Source: an uncultured Myxococcales bacterium (GTDB lineage Bacteria; Myxococcota; Myxococcia; Myxococcales; Myxococcaceae). From it: a DNA stretch of 64,000 nt. The notes under the pieces were generated by a model. That model had not been told where the DNA came from. It ran no database searches and saw only the letters and a list, made by a program, of their open reading frames with translations. The translations under genes and the position numbers were made by a program. This document shows positions 26,372 to 36,659 of the stretch, one piece after another (the first letter of the stretch is position 1; each line of letters begins with the position of its first letter). Location of the stretch: assembly GCA_937980205.1 (NCBI GenBank), contig CALJKW010000017.1:1-64000 (forward strand). The letters are read 5' to 3'.

Positions 26372-27792
26372 GAACCTGCGCCGCCGTCCTCTTCTTCGTT
26401 TCGGCAGTCGCCTATGCCCAGGAAGGCGGAAACATCGCCCTCGGTGTCGGCACCCAGAAGGTGATGAACATTCCGGGCATTCAGCGCATCGCCGTCGGCG
26501 ATGCGTCGATCGCCGACGTGAAGACGATCGGCAACAACCAGGTGCTCATCATCGGCGCCGGTGAAGGCAAGACGACGCTGCTCATCTGGAAGTCGTCGGG
26601 CCAGCGCGTCAGCTACACCGTCAGCGTTCGAAAGCAGGATCCGAACGAGGTCATCTCCGAGATCAAGAAGCTGCTCGGCGAGATCGAAGGCGTCACGGTG
26701 CGCATGGTCGGCGATCGCATCTACCTCGACGGCCAGGCGTACACCTCGCAGGACGCCGAGCGCATCGAGCAGGTCGTCGGCCTGTACCCGAACGTGAAGA
26801 GCTTCGTGAAGATCGCGCCGAACGCGAAGAAGCTCGTCGCGCAGAACCTCAACGCCTCGTTCCAGAAGGCGGGCCTCAAGAACGTTCAGGCCAACGTCGT
26901 CGGAGCGACGATCTTCCTCGAGGGCTCCGTCGAGTCTCAGCAGGATCTGCAGAAGGCCGAGCTCATCACGAAGGCCCTCGGTGAGAAGGTCGAGAACCTG
27001 CTCGTGGTCGGCATCAAGCGCATGATCTTGAGCGAGGTGCAGTTCGTCGAGATCCGCCGCGACAGCAAAGATCGCTACGGCATCAAGTACCCGACCGACA
27101 TCACCGGCTCGGCCAACGCGGTCGTGACCATCACGCGCGATCTCTTCCCCGGGAACTTCGGCGAAGGCGCGATGCGCGCGACGGCGAGCGGCGTGTCGCA
27201 GTTCTCGATCGGCTTCCAGAACAACGACGGCTACGGCCGTCTGCTCGCGCAGCCGAAGCTGGTCTGCGCGTCCGGTGAGAAGGCCGAGTTCACGGCCGGC
27301 GGCGAGGTGCCGATTCCCCTCATCACGAACAACCAGTTCACCATCGAGTACAAGCCGTACGGCGTCATCTTGAAGCTGCGCCCGACGGCCGACCGCAACG
27401 GCAACATCCAGACGGAGATCGAGGCCGAGGTCAGCGAGATCGACCAGTCGGTGGCCGTCTCGCTCGGCGGCTCGGCGTCGGTGCCCGGCTTCCGCACCCG
27501 CAAGGTGAAGACGAACGTCACGGTGCGGCACGGCGAGACGATCGTGCTCTCCGGCGTGTTCACGCACGACGAGCAGAAGTCGGTGAGCAAGCTCCCCGGC
27601 CTCGGTCACATTCCGATCATCGGTGAGCTCTTCAAGAACCGCGCGTTCGACTCCACCAAGCGCGAGCTCGTGATCTTCGTCACGCCCCGAATCGTCAACC
27701 CGGACTCGGACAAGATCCGCACGATCATCGAGGACGTGAAGGGCCGGTACAAGCAGGCGCGTGGTGAAGTGAACTTCGGCATCTTCGACTGA
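26368..27792 (+). CDS. CpaC/RcpA-type secretin
   Basis: This 474-residue outer-membrane channel subunit has a signal peptide (MRTCAAVLFFVSAVAYA). An N-terminal pilus-assembly N domain (VGTQKVMNIPGIQRIAVGDA...VLIIG) is followed by a BON-like domain at about 100-190. A C-terminal secretin domain runs from about 225 to 455, with the hallmark LLAQPKLVCASGEKAEFTAGGEVPIP and the final VPGFRTRKVKTNVTVRHGET...LPGLGHIPIIGELFKN...LVIFVTPRIV. It forms the multimeric gate of Tad/Flp-type systems. It is translationally coupled to the prepilin peptidase. Confidence 0.93.
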   Translation: MRTCAAVLFFVSAVAYAQEGGNIALGVGTQKVMNIPGIQRIAVGDASIADVKTIGNNQVLIIGAGEGKTTLLIWKSSGQRVSYTVSVRKQDPNEVISEIKKLLGEIEGVTVRMVGDRIYLDGQAYTSQDAERIEQVVGLYPNVKSFVKIAPNAKKLVAQNLNASFQKAGLKNVQANVVGATIFLEGSVESQQDLQKAELITKALGEKVENLLVVGIKRMILSEVQFVEIRRDSKDRYGIKYPTDITGSANAVVTITRDLFPGNFGEGAMRATASGVSQFSIGFQNNDGYGRLLAQPKLVCASGEKAEFTAGGEVPIPLITNNQFTIEYKPYGVILKLRPTADRNGNIQTEIEAEVSEIDQSVAVSLGGSASVPGFRTRKVKTNVTVRHGETIVLSGVFTHDEQKSVSKLPGLGHIPIIGELFKNRAFDSTKRELVIFVTPRIVNPDSDKIRTIIEDVKGRYKQARGEVNFGIFD

Positions 27793-27819
27793 CGGGGCGC
27801 CGGGCGGCCGATACCCGGC

Positions 27820-27970
27820 GCGCTGCTTCGTTCTCGCTGCGGTCCGTGCTCGTGGACCAACTACGTCCACTCCGCGCGGTCCTCGCTGCGGCCTCGCATC
27901 GCTTGGGTCTCGACCGCCGGGCACCCCCGTCAGCACTCCGAGTGGGCGCTCCACATCGTCGAGTGGGCGC
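27820..27970. repeat. Intergenic repeat-like region between secretin and ATPase genes
   Basis: The 249-bp gap between the secretin and ATPase genes has no supported ORF. It contains two related segments (CTCGCTGCGGTCC and CTCGCTGCGGCCTCGC). A hairpin lies between them (GTGGAC at 27852-27857 pairing with GTCCAC at 27865-27870). The 11-mer GAGTGGGCGCT occurs twice, 20 bp apart, at about 27940-27970. This looks like a dispersed intergenic repeat. Confidence 0.35.
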
Positions 27971-28004
27971 TGCACTCACCCTGAACGCGCGCACCGTCGG
28001 ACAA

Positions 28005-28034
28005 CTGACCGCTTCCGAACGACTCTGCTAGTCT
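28005..28034 (+). promoter_or_regulatory. Promoter candidate before FHA-CpaF gene
   Basis: CTGACC (28005-28010), an 18-bp spacer and TAGTCT (28029-28034) lie just before the ATG at 28042. This is a moderate match to myxobacterial vegetative promoters. It would allow expression of the ATPase half of the cluster independently of the upstream promoter. Confidence 0.35.
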
Positions 28035-28041
28035 TCGCGGC

Positions 28042-29865
<1,824 letters not shown>

Positions 29866-29872
29866 GTCCACC

Positions 29873-32155
29873 GTGGCGACGCTGGTCATTCGATACCCCG
29901 ACGGGACGGAGCAGGAAGCCGAGCTCTCCGGTCAGCTGACGATCGGACGCGCGGACGGCAACGACCTCGTGCTGGCCGAGGGCGGCGTCTCGCGCAAGCA
30001 CGCGCGGTTCTTCACCCAGGGCGCCGACGTGCTGGTCGAAGACACCGGCTCGGCGAACGGCACCTGGGTCGACGGCGAGAAGATCGAAGGCCCGACGAAG
30101 CTCGCGGCGCGGGCGCAGGTCGTCATCGGCGACTACGAGATCTCGGTGAAGGGCAACGGCGCGCGGCCCTCGAGCAGGAAGGTGCCCGATCGCGCCAGGC
30201 CGATGGGCCGCGACCCCGAGCGGCCGACGAGCGCGAACCAGGCGGTGAAGCCTCCGCGCGCGACCAAGGTCGTGCCCGCGGTGAAGGACCCGGGCGCCGG
30301 CGCCGCGCTCGCCAAGCGCCCGCGGCCGGCGCCGGGCGCCTCTGCGCCCAGCGGCCCGATCATGCGCGGCCTCACCGGCCCGTGGCTCAACAAGACCTTC
30401 CCGCTCAAGGGCACGATGGTCGTCGGCCGCGTCCCGGGGGTCGACATCCAGATCGAGGACGACTCGGTCTCGCGCCGGCACGCCGAGATCGTGGTGCAGG
30501 GGCGCGACGTCGTGCTGCGCGACCTGGGCTCTGCGAACGGCACGAACGTCAACGGCGCGCCGCTGACCGAAGAGCTCGCGCTCGCTCCGGGCGACATCAT
30601 TCAGTTCGGCGTCGTCGAGATGACGTACGAGGTGCCCTCGGCCCAGCTCGCCCGCCGCGGCGGCGCCAGAGCCGGGCGCTCGGCGGCAGGCGACGAGGTC
30701 GAAGGCGCGAACGCCGACCCCGCGAGCGCGAAGAAGAAGAAGATGCTCATCATCGGCGGCGCCGTCCTCGGCGTGCTGGTCATCGGCGTCTGCATCAAGG
30801 TGCTCACCGCGCCGCCCCCCGCCGTCCCCCGCGGGACGGTCGAGCCCATCGCCGATGCTCCCGGGGGCAGCGGCACGCTCGTCGGCGGAGAGAGCCTCGA
30901 CTCGCTGCTCGAGATCGCCCGCTCGAACGCGTCTCCCGACATCTCCGAGCCGAACTGGGACAAGGCGCTCGAGGCGGTGAACAAGGCCCTCGAGCTCGAG
31001 CCGATTCACGGCGAGGCGAACGAGCTCAAGCGGCGCATCGTCAAGGAGCGCACCTGCAAGGAGTATTACGACAAGGGCGTGAAGGCGATGCGCCTGCGTG
31101 AAGACGAGGCGCTCGAGGCGTTCGGGAAGATCACCGACGACTGCAGCTACTTCTTCAAGGTGAAGCCCAAGATCAAGGAAGCCGTCGAGCAGGCGATGAA
31201 GAAGTCGAAGGAGACCTGCGACACGTACACGAACAACGGCGCCTGGAAGGAAGCGCTGCCCGTCTGCCAGCGGTACATGGAGTTCGCCTGCCAGGACATG
31301 ACGCGCGACCAGCTCTACCCGTCGTCGACGCAGGTGATGTGCATCGGCGCGACCGGCAAGAAGGCGAAGGGCTGCTTCATGCCGAAGGACAAGACGTACG
31401 TGAAGTTCCTGCAGGCGCGCGACAAGGTCGACCCCGGCGCGCCGCTGTGGCTGTGCCCCGAGCTGCCCATCTTCAAGAAGCCGAAGCCGCCGCCCGACCC
31501 GGGCGCCGCCGCGAAAGAGGAGATCAAGAAGCGGCTCGTCGAGAAAGACCTCTGGGAGCCCGTTCACCTCTACTTCGACGGCAAGAACAACGAGGCGACC
31601 CTCAAGCTGCAGCAGGTGCTCGAGAAGTCGGAGAAGGTGAAGGTCCACGCGCAGGCGAAGCAGCTTCAGCGCGACATCGCCGAGGTCGAAGGCCTGTTCA
31701 AGGAAGGCTCGTCGGACCTCTCGAACGAGGACCCCGAGCGCGCCGAGGAGCCGTTCAAGGAAGCGCTCGTCATCGACGAGCGGCTGGTGCTCGGGGCCGA
31801 GAAGGCCGCCGCGCCCGAGGCCGAGAAGAAGCAGGACCTCGATCGCTTCAAGAGCTACATCCGCAAGAACATCCAGCACGACATGGCGGCCGCTTGCTAC
31901 GAGAAGGGCAAGTACTGGATGGACCGCAAAGACGAGAAGCGCGCGTGCAAGCTGTGGCGCCTCGGCTTCTGGTTCTACAAGGGCGACAGCAACCTCTTGA
32001 AGGCCGTCACGAACGTCTGCACGCAGCGCGCGAACGAGGTGCTCGACTCCGCGAGCGACTGCACCTCGTTGCAGCGCGTGCTCGACTTCGAGGTCGCGGG
32101 CGACGGTACGAAGGAAGCGTACGAGAAGCGCAAAGTCGAGATGAAGTGCCCGTGA
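29873..32155 (+). CDS. Double-FHA, single-TM, TPR-like protein
   Basis: This 760-residue bitopic membrane protein starts at GTG seven bases after the ATPase stop. Two FHA domains lie at about residues 1-95 (LTIGRADGNDLVLAEGGVSR, then SANGTWVDG) and 165-255 (MVVGRVPGVDIQIEDDSVSR, then SANGTNVNG). A TM helix is at about 289-310 (MLIIGGAVLGVLVIGVCI). The extracytoplasmic part is helical with TPR-like repeats (ALEAVNKALELEPIHGEANE) and paired cysteines. It could link cytoplasmic phosphosignals to the periplasmic side of the Tad-like machine. Confidence 0.8.
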   Translation: MATLVIRYPDGTEQEAELSGQLTIGRADGNDLVLAEGGVSRKHARFFTQGADVLVEDTGSANGTWVDGEKIEGPTKLAARAQVVIGDYEISVKGNGARPSSRKVPDRARPMGRDPERPTSANQAVKPPRATKVVPAVKDPGAGAALAKRPRPAPGASAPSGPIMRGLTGPWLNKTFPLKGTMVVGRVPGVDIQIEDDSVSRRHAEIVVQGRDVVLRDLGSANGTNVNGAPLTEELALAPGDIIQFGVVEMTYEVPSAQLARRGGARAGRSAAGDEVEGANADPASAKKKKMLIIGGAVLGVLVIGVCIKVLTAPPPAVPRGTVEPIADAPGGSGTLVGGESLDSLLEIARSNASPDISEPNWDKALEAVNKALELEPIHGEANELKRRIVKERTCKEYYDKGVKAMRLREDEALEAFGKITDDCSYFFKVKPKIKEAVEQAMKKSKETCDTYTNNGAWKEALPVCQRYMEFACQDMTRDQLYPSSTQVMCIGATGKKAKGCFMPKDKTYVKFLQARDKVDPGAPLWLCPELPIFKKPKPPPDPGAAAKEEIKKRLVEKDLWEPVHLYFDGKNNEATLKLQQVLEKSEKVKVHAQAKQLQRDIAEVEGLFKEGSSDLSNEDPERAEEPFKEALVIDERLVLGAEKAAAPEAEKKQDLDRFKSYIRKNIQHDMAAACYEKGKYWMDRKDEKRACKLWRLGFWFYKGDSNLLKAVTNVCTQRANEVLDSASDCTSLQRVLDFEVAGDGTKEAYEKRKVEMKCP

Positions 32156-32517
32156 AGCGCGTCGTGCTCGCGATGGTGGTGGGCGGGCTCGGCGGCTTGT
32201 GGCTCGGTGAGCGTCGCGAGCCTCCGGCGGACCCCTGGTTCGCCGAGGCGCTGCTCGGCCTCAGCCGCAAGGACTTTGCTCGCGCGCTGCTCGCCGTCGA
32301 CGAGCGGCTCTACGCGGCGCCGGACGACGCCGCGGCGCAGGTGCTGCGGACGCGGATTCTCGGCGAGCTCGGCTGCGCCGAGTCGATGGCCGAAGGTGAG
32401 CACGCCCTCGTGAACGGCGACCACGGCCGCGCGGTGAGCGCGTTTCAGCGCGTCGGAGCGGACTGCCGGTTCCGGCCCTTCGCCGCCACGCGGCTGGAGC
32501 AAATGGGCGCGCGCTGA
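32152..32517 (+). CDS. Small TPR-like exported protein
   Basis: This 121-residue protein starts at GTG, overlapping the preceding stop (GTGA). It has a short N-terminal hydrophobic segment (VVLAMVVGGLGGLWLG) that could be a signal anchor. The remainder is helical with a TPR-like pattern (FAEALLGLSRKDFARALLAV, AFQRVGADCRFRPFAA) and two cysteines. It is probably a periplasmic partner of the preceding double-FHA/TPR protein. It ends 18 bp before polA. Confidence 0.6.
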   Translation: MKRVVLAMVVGGLGGLWLGERREPPADPWFAEALLGLSRKDFARALLAVDERLYAAPDDAAAQVLRTRILGELGCAESMAEGEHALVNGDHGRAVSAFQRVGADCRFRPFAATRLEQMGAR

Positions 32518-32535
32518 GTTAGAGCCTTCAACGCC

Positions 32536-35262
32536 GTGGCTCGCGCGACCCCCAACGCACAGACCGATCTCTTCGCCTCGCTGCCCCCGCCGGCCGAGCC
32601 GCCGCCGCCGGAGCCCGCGAAGCCTTCGGGCCCCAAGACCATCACCATGGTCGACGCGTCGGGCTTCATCTTCCGCGCGTACCATGCGCTGCCTCCGCTC
32701 ACGACGAGCAAGGGCGTGCCGTCGCACGCGGTGCTGGGGTTCACGCGCATGCTGCTCAAGCTCATTCGCGAGCGCGAGCCGACGCACCTGGTGCTCTGCT
32801 TCGACAAGGACAGCCGCAAGGGCCGGCTGCAGATCGACCCGAACTACAAGGCGAACCGCGAGGCGCCTCCGGCCGATCTGCAGAGCCAGTTCAGCATCAT
32901 CCGCAAGTGCGCCGACGTGCTGAACCTGCCGATCGTCGAGGTCGAGGGCTGGGAGGCCGACGACGTCATCGCCACGCTGACGAAGGCGGCCCGCGCGCAG
33001 GGCTGGAACGTCAACGTCGTCACCAGCGACAAGGACTTCCTGCAGATCTGGGGCGAGGGCGTGTCGCTGTACGACCCGATGAAGGACAAGGCGATCGACG
33101 AGGCGACGTGCCTCGAGCGCTACGGCGTGAAGCCGCACCAGATGCGCGACTACCTGGCGCTCGTCGGCGACGCGATCGACAACATCCCCAAGGTGCCGGG
33201 CATCGGGCCGAAGACGGCGGTCGAGCTCATCGAGAAGTTCGGCACCGTCGAAGAGCTCATCGCCCGCGTCGACGAGGTGGCGAAGCCGAAGATCCGCGAG
33301 GCCCTCAAGGCGAACGTCGAGTCTCTCAAGCGCGCGAAGGTGCTCATCGGCTTCAAGGACGATCTGCCGCTGGAGACGGATCTCGAGAAGTACGTGCGGC
33401 GCGACATCAAGGCGCCCGAGGCGCGCGCGCTGTTCACCGAGATGGAGTTCTTCGCCCTCTTGAAGGAGATGCCGCAGGCGCCGGCGACTCCGCTGGCGAA
33501 GGACCCGGTGATCGTGGCGGACGCGGCGGGGCTCTCGTCGCTGGCCGAGACCCTCGGCAAGGCCGAGACCGTGGCGGTCGCTCCCGCGTTCGAGGGGGCG
33601 GCGCACTCGGCGAAGGTGCAGGGCCTGGGCCTCGCGCTGCAGCCGGGCGGGGTGTTCTACGTCGACGTGCGCGCCTGCACGGCGCCGGCGGTGGTCGACG
33701 CGCTGTCGGCGGGCTTCCAGCGCCCGGGCTTGAAGGTCTGGGCCCACGACGCCAAGGCCGTGATGCACCTGTTCCACACGCTCGGGCTGCCGCCGCCGGC
33801 GGTGGACACCGACGTGAAGCTCATCTCGTACCTCTTGAACCCGTCGCGGCGAGAACATGCGCTCAGCGACCTCGCGCGCGAGCGCCTGCGCACCGAGCTG
33901 CCGGCGTGGCCCGAGGCGTCGACGCGGGCGAAGCTGCCGCTCGAGGCGGTGGGGCGGGGAACGGCGGCGGCCATCTTCGGGGCCTCGGCGGATGCGATCT
34001 CGCGGCTGGCTCCGGATTTGTGGACCGAGGCCTCGGCGGTGGGGCTCGACAAGCTGGCGCGCGAGCTCGAGCTGCCGCTGATCCCCGTGCTGTTCCGCAT
34101 GGAGCGCCACGGCGTGCGCATCGATCTCGAGGAGCTCAAAGGCATCTCGTCGCAAGTCGACGCGCTGTGCGAGCAGATGCTCGCCGAGGTCTACAAACAC
34201 GCGGGGCGCGAGTTCAACGTGGGGTCTCCGCTGCAGCTTGCGCAGGTTCTCTACGAGGACCTGAAGCTGCCGGTGCTCAAGCGCACGAAGACCGGCCCGT
34301 CGACGGATCAGGAGGTGCTCGAGAAGCTCGCCGACCAGCACCCGCTGCCGAACGCGATCACCGAGTACCGCAGCGTGGCGAAGCTGAAGTCCACGTACCT
34401 GGACACGCTGCCCGGCATGGTCGGAGAGGACGGCCGCATTCGCACCACGTTCGATCAGGCGATGGCGGCGACCGGCCGGCTCTCGTCGGTCGAGCCGAAC
34501 CTGCAGAACATCCCCATCCGCACCGACCTGGGGAAGCAGATTCGCCGCGCGTTCGTCGCCGAGCCGGGCTGGAAGCTGGTCTCGGCCGACTACTCGCAGA
34601 TCGAGCTGCGCATCCTCGCGCACATCTGCGGAGACGCCGCGCTCGTCGAGGCCTTCGCGGCCGACGCCGACGTCCACGCGCGCACGGCGGCGGAGGTGTT
34701 CGGCGTGCCGCTCGACCAGGTGACGAAGACGCAGCGGAACACGGCGAAGATGGTGAACTACGGCATCGCGTACGGGCTGTCTCCGCACGGGCTGTCGACG
34801 CGGCTCAACATCCCCGTCGACGAGGCGAGATCGATCATCGACCGGTACTTCGAGCGGTTCACCGGCATCAAGGCCTACGTGACCGAGACCGTCGAGAAGG
34901 TGCGCCGCGCCGGGTACGTCGAGACGCTGTTCGGGCGGCGGCGGTACCTGCCCGACCTCGTCAGCCGCAACCGCTCGGTGGCGAACGCGGCCGAGCGCGC
35001 GGCGATCAACATGCCGATTCAGGGCACCGCCGCCGACATCGTCAAGCGCGCCATGCTCGTGCTCGACGAGCGGCTGAAGGCAGAGGGGCGCAAGACCCGC
35101 ATGCTGCTGCAGGTGCACGACGAGCTGCTGCTCGAGGCGCCCGAGGCCGAGGCCGAGGCCGCTGCCGCGCTCGCGCGCGAGGTGATGTCGACGGTCGCGC
35201 AGCTCAAGGTGCCGCTGCGCGTGGACGTCGGCATCGGCCACTCGTGGGCGGACGCGCACTAG
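32536..35262 (+). CDS. polA: DNA polymerase I
   Basis: This 908-residue repair/replication polymerase starts at GTG and has a Pro-rich N-terminal extension of ~35 residues. The 5' nuclease domain follows (MVDASGFIFRAYHALPPL, VTSDKDFLQI, GIGPKTAVELI). The middle 3'-5' exonuclease-like domain (about 325-480) lacks the catalytic DxE: VAVAPAFEG replaces the FDTET-type motif, so proofreading is likely lost. The polymerase domain is intact: motif A DYSQIELRI (~685), the O-helix KMVNYGIAYG and motif C QVHDELLLE. The O-helix has Tyr742 where E. coli has Phe762, which is associated with weak discrimination against dideoxynucleotides. Confidence 0.97.
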   Translation: MARATPNAQTDLFASLPPPAEPPPPEPAKPSGPKTITMVDASGFIFRAYHALPPLTTSKGVPSHAVLGFTRMLLKLIREREPTHLVLCFDKDSRKGRLQIDPNYKANREAPPADLQSQFSIIRKCADVLNLPIVEVEGWEADDVIATLTKAARAQGWNVNVVTSDKDFLQIWGEGVSLYDPMKDKAIDEATCLERYGVKPHQMRDYLALVGDAIDNIPKVPGIGPKTAVELIEKFGTVEELIARVDEVAKPKIREALKANVESLKRAKVLIGFKDDLPLETDLEKYVRRDIKAPEARALFTEMEFFALLKEMPQAPATPLAKDPVIVADAAGLSSLAETLGKAETVAVAPAFEGAAHSAKVQGLGLALQPGGVFYVDVRACTAPAVVDALSAGFQRPGLKVWAHDAKAVMHLFHTLGLPPPAVDTDVKLISYLLNPSRREHALSDLARERLRTELPAWPEASTRAKLPLEAVGRGTAAAIFGASADAISRLAPDLWTEASAVGLDKLARELELPLIPVLFRMERHGVRIDLEELKGISSQVDALCEQMLAEVYKHAGREFNVGSPLQLAQVLYEDLKLPVLKRTKTGPSTDQEVLEKLADQHPLPNAITEYRSVAKLKSTYLDTLPGMVGEDGRIRTTFDQAMAATGRLSSVEPNLQNIPIRTDLGKQIRRAFVAEPGWKLVSADYSQIELRILAHICGDAALVEAFAADADVHARTAAEVFGVPLDQVTKTQRNTAKMVNYGIAYGLSPHGLSTRLNIPVDEARSIIDRYFERFTGIKAYVTETVEKVRRAGYVETLFGRRRYLPDLVSRNRSVANAAERAAINMPIQGTAADIVKRAMLVLDERLKAEGRKTRMLLQVHDELLLEAPEAEAEAAAALAREVMSTVAQLKVPLRVDVGIGHSWADAH

Positions 35263-35280
35263 AGCAACACAAGACGGCGC

Positions 35281-35406
35281 GCACCCTGAGCCGCCGAGGC
35301 CGCGCAGCGGACCTCGGCGAGTCGAATGGGTCCGGGCGCAGATGGCATCGCCTTCGACAGGGCTCTGCCCAGATCGCCCGGAGGGTTCGACAGGCTCACC
35401 CTGCGC
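35281..35406. repeat. Intergenic hairpin and inverted-repeat segment after polA
   Basis: The 160-bp gap between the convergent polA and tetR-type genes holds no supported ORF. A 7-bp stem (GCCGAGG 35293-35299 with CCTCGGC 35312-35318) lies close to the polA stop. Segments CACCCTGAGC near 35282 and TTCGACAGGCTCACCCTG near 35384 resemble the widespread 'TTCGACAGGCTCA' class of intergenic repeats in opposite orientations. It may serve as a terminator for both genes. Confidence 0.35.
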
Positions 35407-35422
35407 GCTTTCTTGTCTGGCT

Positions 35423-36016
35423 CTATCGCCCCGCCACGAACCGCGTCAGCGACGGCAGCAGCTTCAGCAGGTCCTTCTCCCCGCGCAGCAGCGCCCCCGA
35501 GACGACGTCGTTCACTCCGCCGATGAGCGCCTTCCTCACCTGGGGATCCTTCGACGTGTGCCCGAAGACGAGCTCGGCGAAGCGGCGGTTGACCTCCTCC
35601 CGCAGCTCGAGCGAGCGGGGCCCGGCCGCCATCACCTCGACCACGAACGCGCGGGCCATGAACAGATCCGACGACAGCACGGCGAGGTAGCGCTGCAGCT
35701 GCGCCCGGGTGCGATCTCCGCGAGAGCGGGTGGCGCCTTCCTTCACCAGGTCGCGCACCAGCCGTGAGCTGAGCTCTTCATAAGCGACGAGGAAGCAGTG
35801 CTCCTTCTCGGTGAAGTGCTCGTAGAAGGCCTTTCGCGAGACGCCGGCGCGGGCGATGACGTCGGCGACGGTGGTGGCGGCGTAGCCGTGGCGGCCGACC
35901 TGGTGCGCCATGGCCTCGAGCACGCGCCAGCGCTGGTTCGCGCGGGCTTCTTTTCGCGTCGCGGCTCTGCGCGGCCTTCGCCTGGGCAGCTCGTCCATCG
36001 GGTCCCGACTTGCCAT
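35423..36016 (-). CDS. TetR-family transcriptional regulator
   Basis: This protein has about 197 residues. The N-terminal helix-turn-helix is typical of TetR repressors: HQVGRHGYAATTVADVIARA, then GVSRKAFYEHFTEKEHCFLVAY. The C-terminal ligand-binding part is helical and unrelated to families I can name. The start is uncertain; ATG at 36016 or 35998 are both possible, while reading further upstream would cross the divergent control region. It is transcribed away from a SnoaL-like gene with a palindrome in between, the usual layout of an autoregulated TetR and its target. Confidence 0.85.
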   Translation of the reverse strand: MASRDPMDELPRRRPRRAATRKEARANQRWRVLEAMAHQVGRHGYAATTVADVIARAGVSRKAFYEHFTEKEHCFLVAYEELSSRLVRDLVKEGATRSRGDRTRAQLQRYLAVLSSDLFMARAFVVEVMAAGPRSLELREEVNRRFAELVFGHTSKDPQVRKALIGGVNDVVSGALLRGEKDLLKLLPSLTRFVAGR

Positions 36017-36040
36017 GGTGCCAGTAGAGAAGCTACGTTG

Positions 36041-36069
36041 GTTTTCGGAAACACACATGTTTCCCAAAC
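36041..36069. promoter_or_regulatory. Inverted repeat, TetR operator candidate
   Basis: GGAAAC (36047-36052) and GTTTCC (36059-36064) form a perfect inverted repeat with a 6-bp spacer. It is extended with one mismatch by GTTTTC on the left and CAAAC on the right. It sits between the TetR gene and the divergent SnoaL-like gene, just upstream of the latter's GGAGAG ribosome site. Confidence 0.5.
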
Positions 36070-36080
36070 GGGAGAGTTCG

Positions 36081-36629
36081 ATGAGGGTGCCTCCGCAGTC
36101 CGCCGGCCGTGTCGTCAGTACTCCGCAGCCCAGAGAGCCCGCGCCTGCGCGGTCCGCGCAGCCGGCGGAGCCGGCGTCGCCGGCGGTGCTCGACGAGGCG
36201 ACCGCGCGCGCGTCGGTCGAGCGCTTCTTCGCGGCCTTCGCGGCGCACGACCTGAAGGGGCTCGAGGCGGCCTACCGTCCGGACGCGAAGTTCAAGGACG
36301 ACATGTTCGACCTGACGCGCCGGTCGAGCATCTTGAAGATGTGGGAGGGGGCTCCGCCGTTCAAGAGCTTCAAGTCCGAGATCCTCGCGGTGAACGGCAA
36401 CGAGGTGCACGCGCGTTGGGTCGTCGAGTACGAGATGTTCGGGAACCCGATTCACAACGAGATCGACTCGCGGCTGACGCTCGACTCGCAAGGCCGCATC
36501 GCGTCTCAGCGGGAAGACTGGGACGAGCGGAGGTGGATGAGCCAGGCCCTGCCGGCGATCCCGCGCTTCCTGCAGCCGGTGGCCTACTTCTTCATGAGGC
36601 CGATCCTGAACATGAAGATGGGTGGGTGA
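36081..36629 (+). CDS. SnoaL/NTF2-like protein
   Basis: This 182-residue protein starts at the ATG behind GGGAGAG; an in-frame ATG at 36057 lies inside the palindrome and is less likely. After a Pro/Ala-rich N-terminal ~40 residues, residues 50-160 fit the NTF2-like cone fold (ASVERFFAAFAAHDLKGLEA, AAYRPDAKFKDDMFDL, HARWVVEYEMFGNPIHNEID). Members of this superfamily bind small hydrophobic ligands or catalyse isomerisations; no specific substrate can be given. It is probably regulated by the divergent TetR protein. Confidence 0.65.
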   Translation: MRVPPQSAGRVVSTPQPREPAPARSAQPAEPASPAVLDEATARASVERFFAAFAAHDLKGLEAAYRPDAKFKDDMFDLTRRSSILKMWEGAPPFKSFKSEILAVNGNEVHARWVVEYEMFGNPIHNEIDSRLTLDSQGRIASQREDWDERRWMSQALPAIPRFLQPVAYFFMRPILNMKMGG

Positions 36630-36659
36630 CGCCGGAAGGCGTGGTACGAAGCGAAGCGC

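Noticed and set aside
31975..35259. Minus-strand frame of ~1090 codons opposite polA
   Set aside because: Translation is rich in Arg, His, Leu and Val repeats without motifs; polA on the plus strand is unequivocal.
35338..35420. Possible short gene between polA and the TetR gene
   Set aside because: No start with ribosome site and the sequence matches inverted intergenic repeat patterns.
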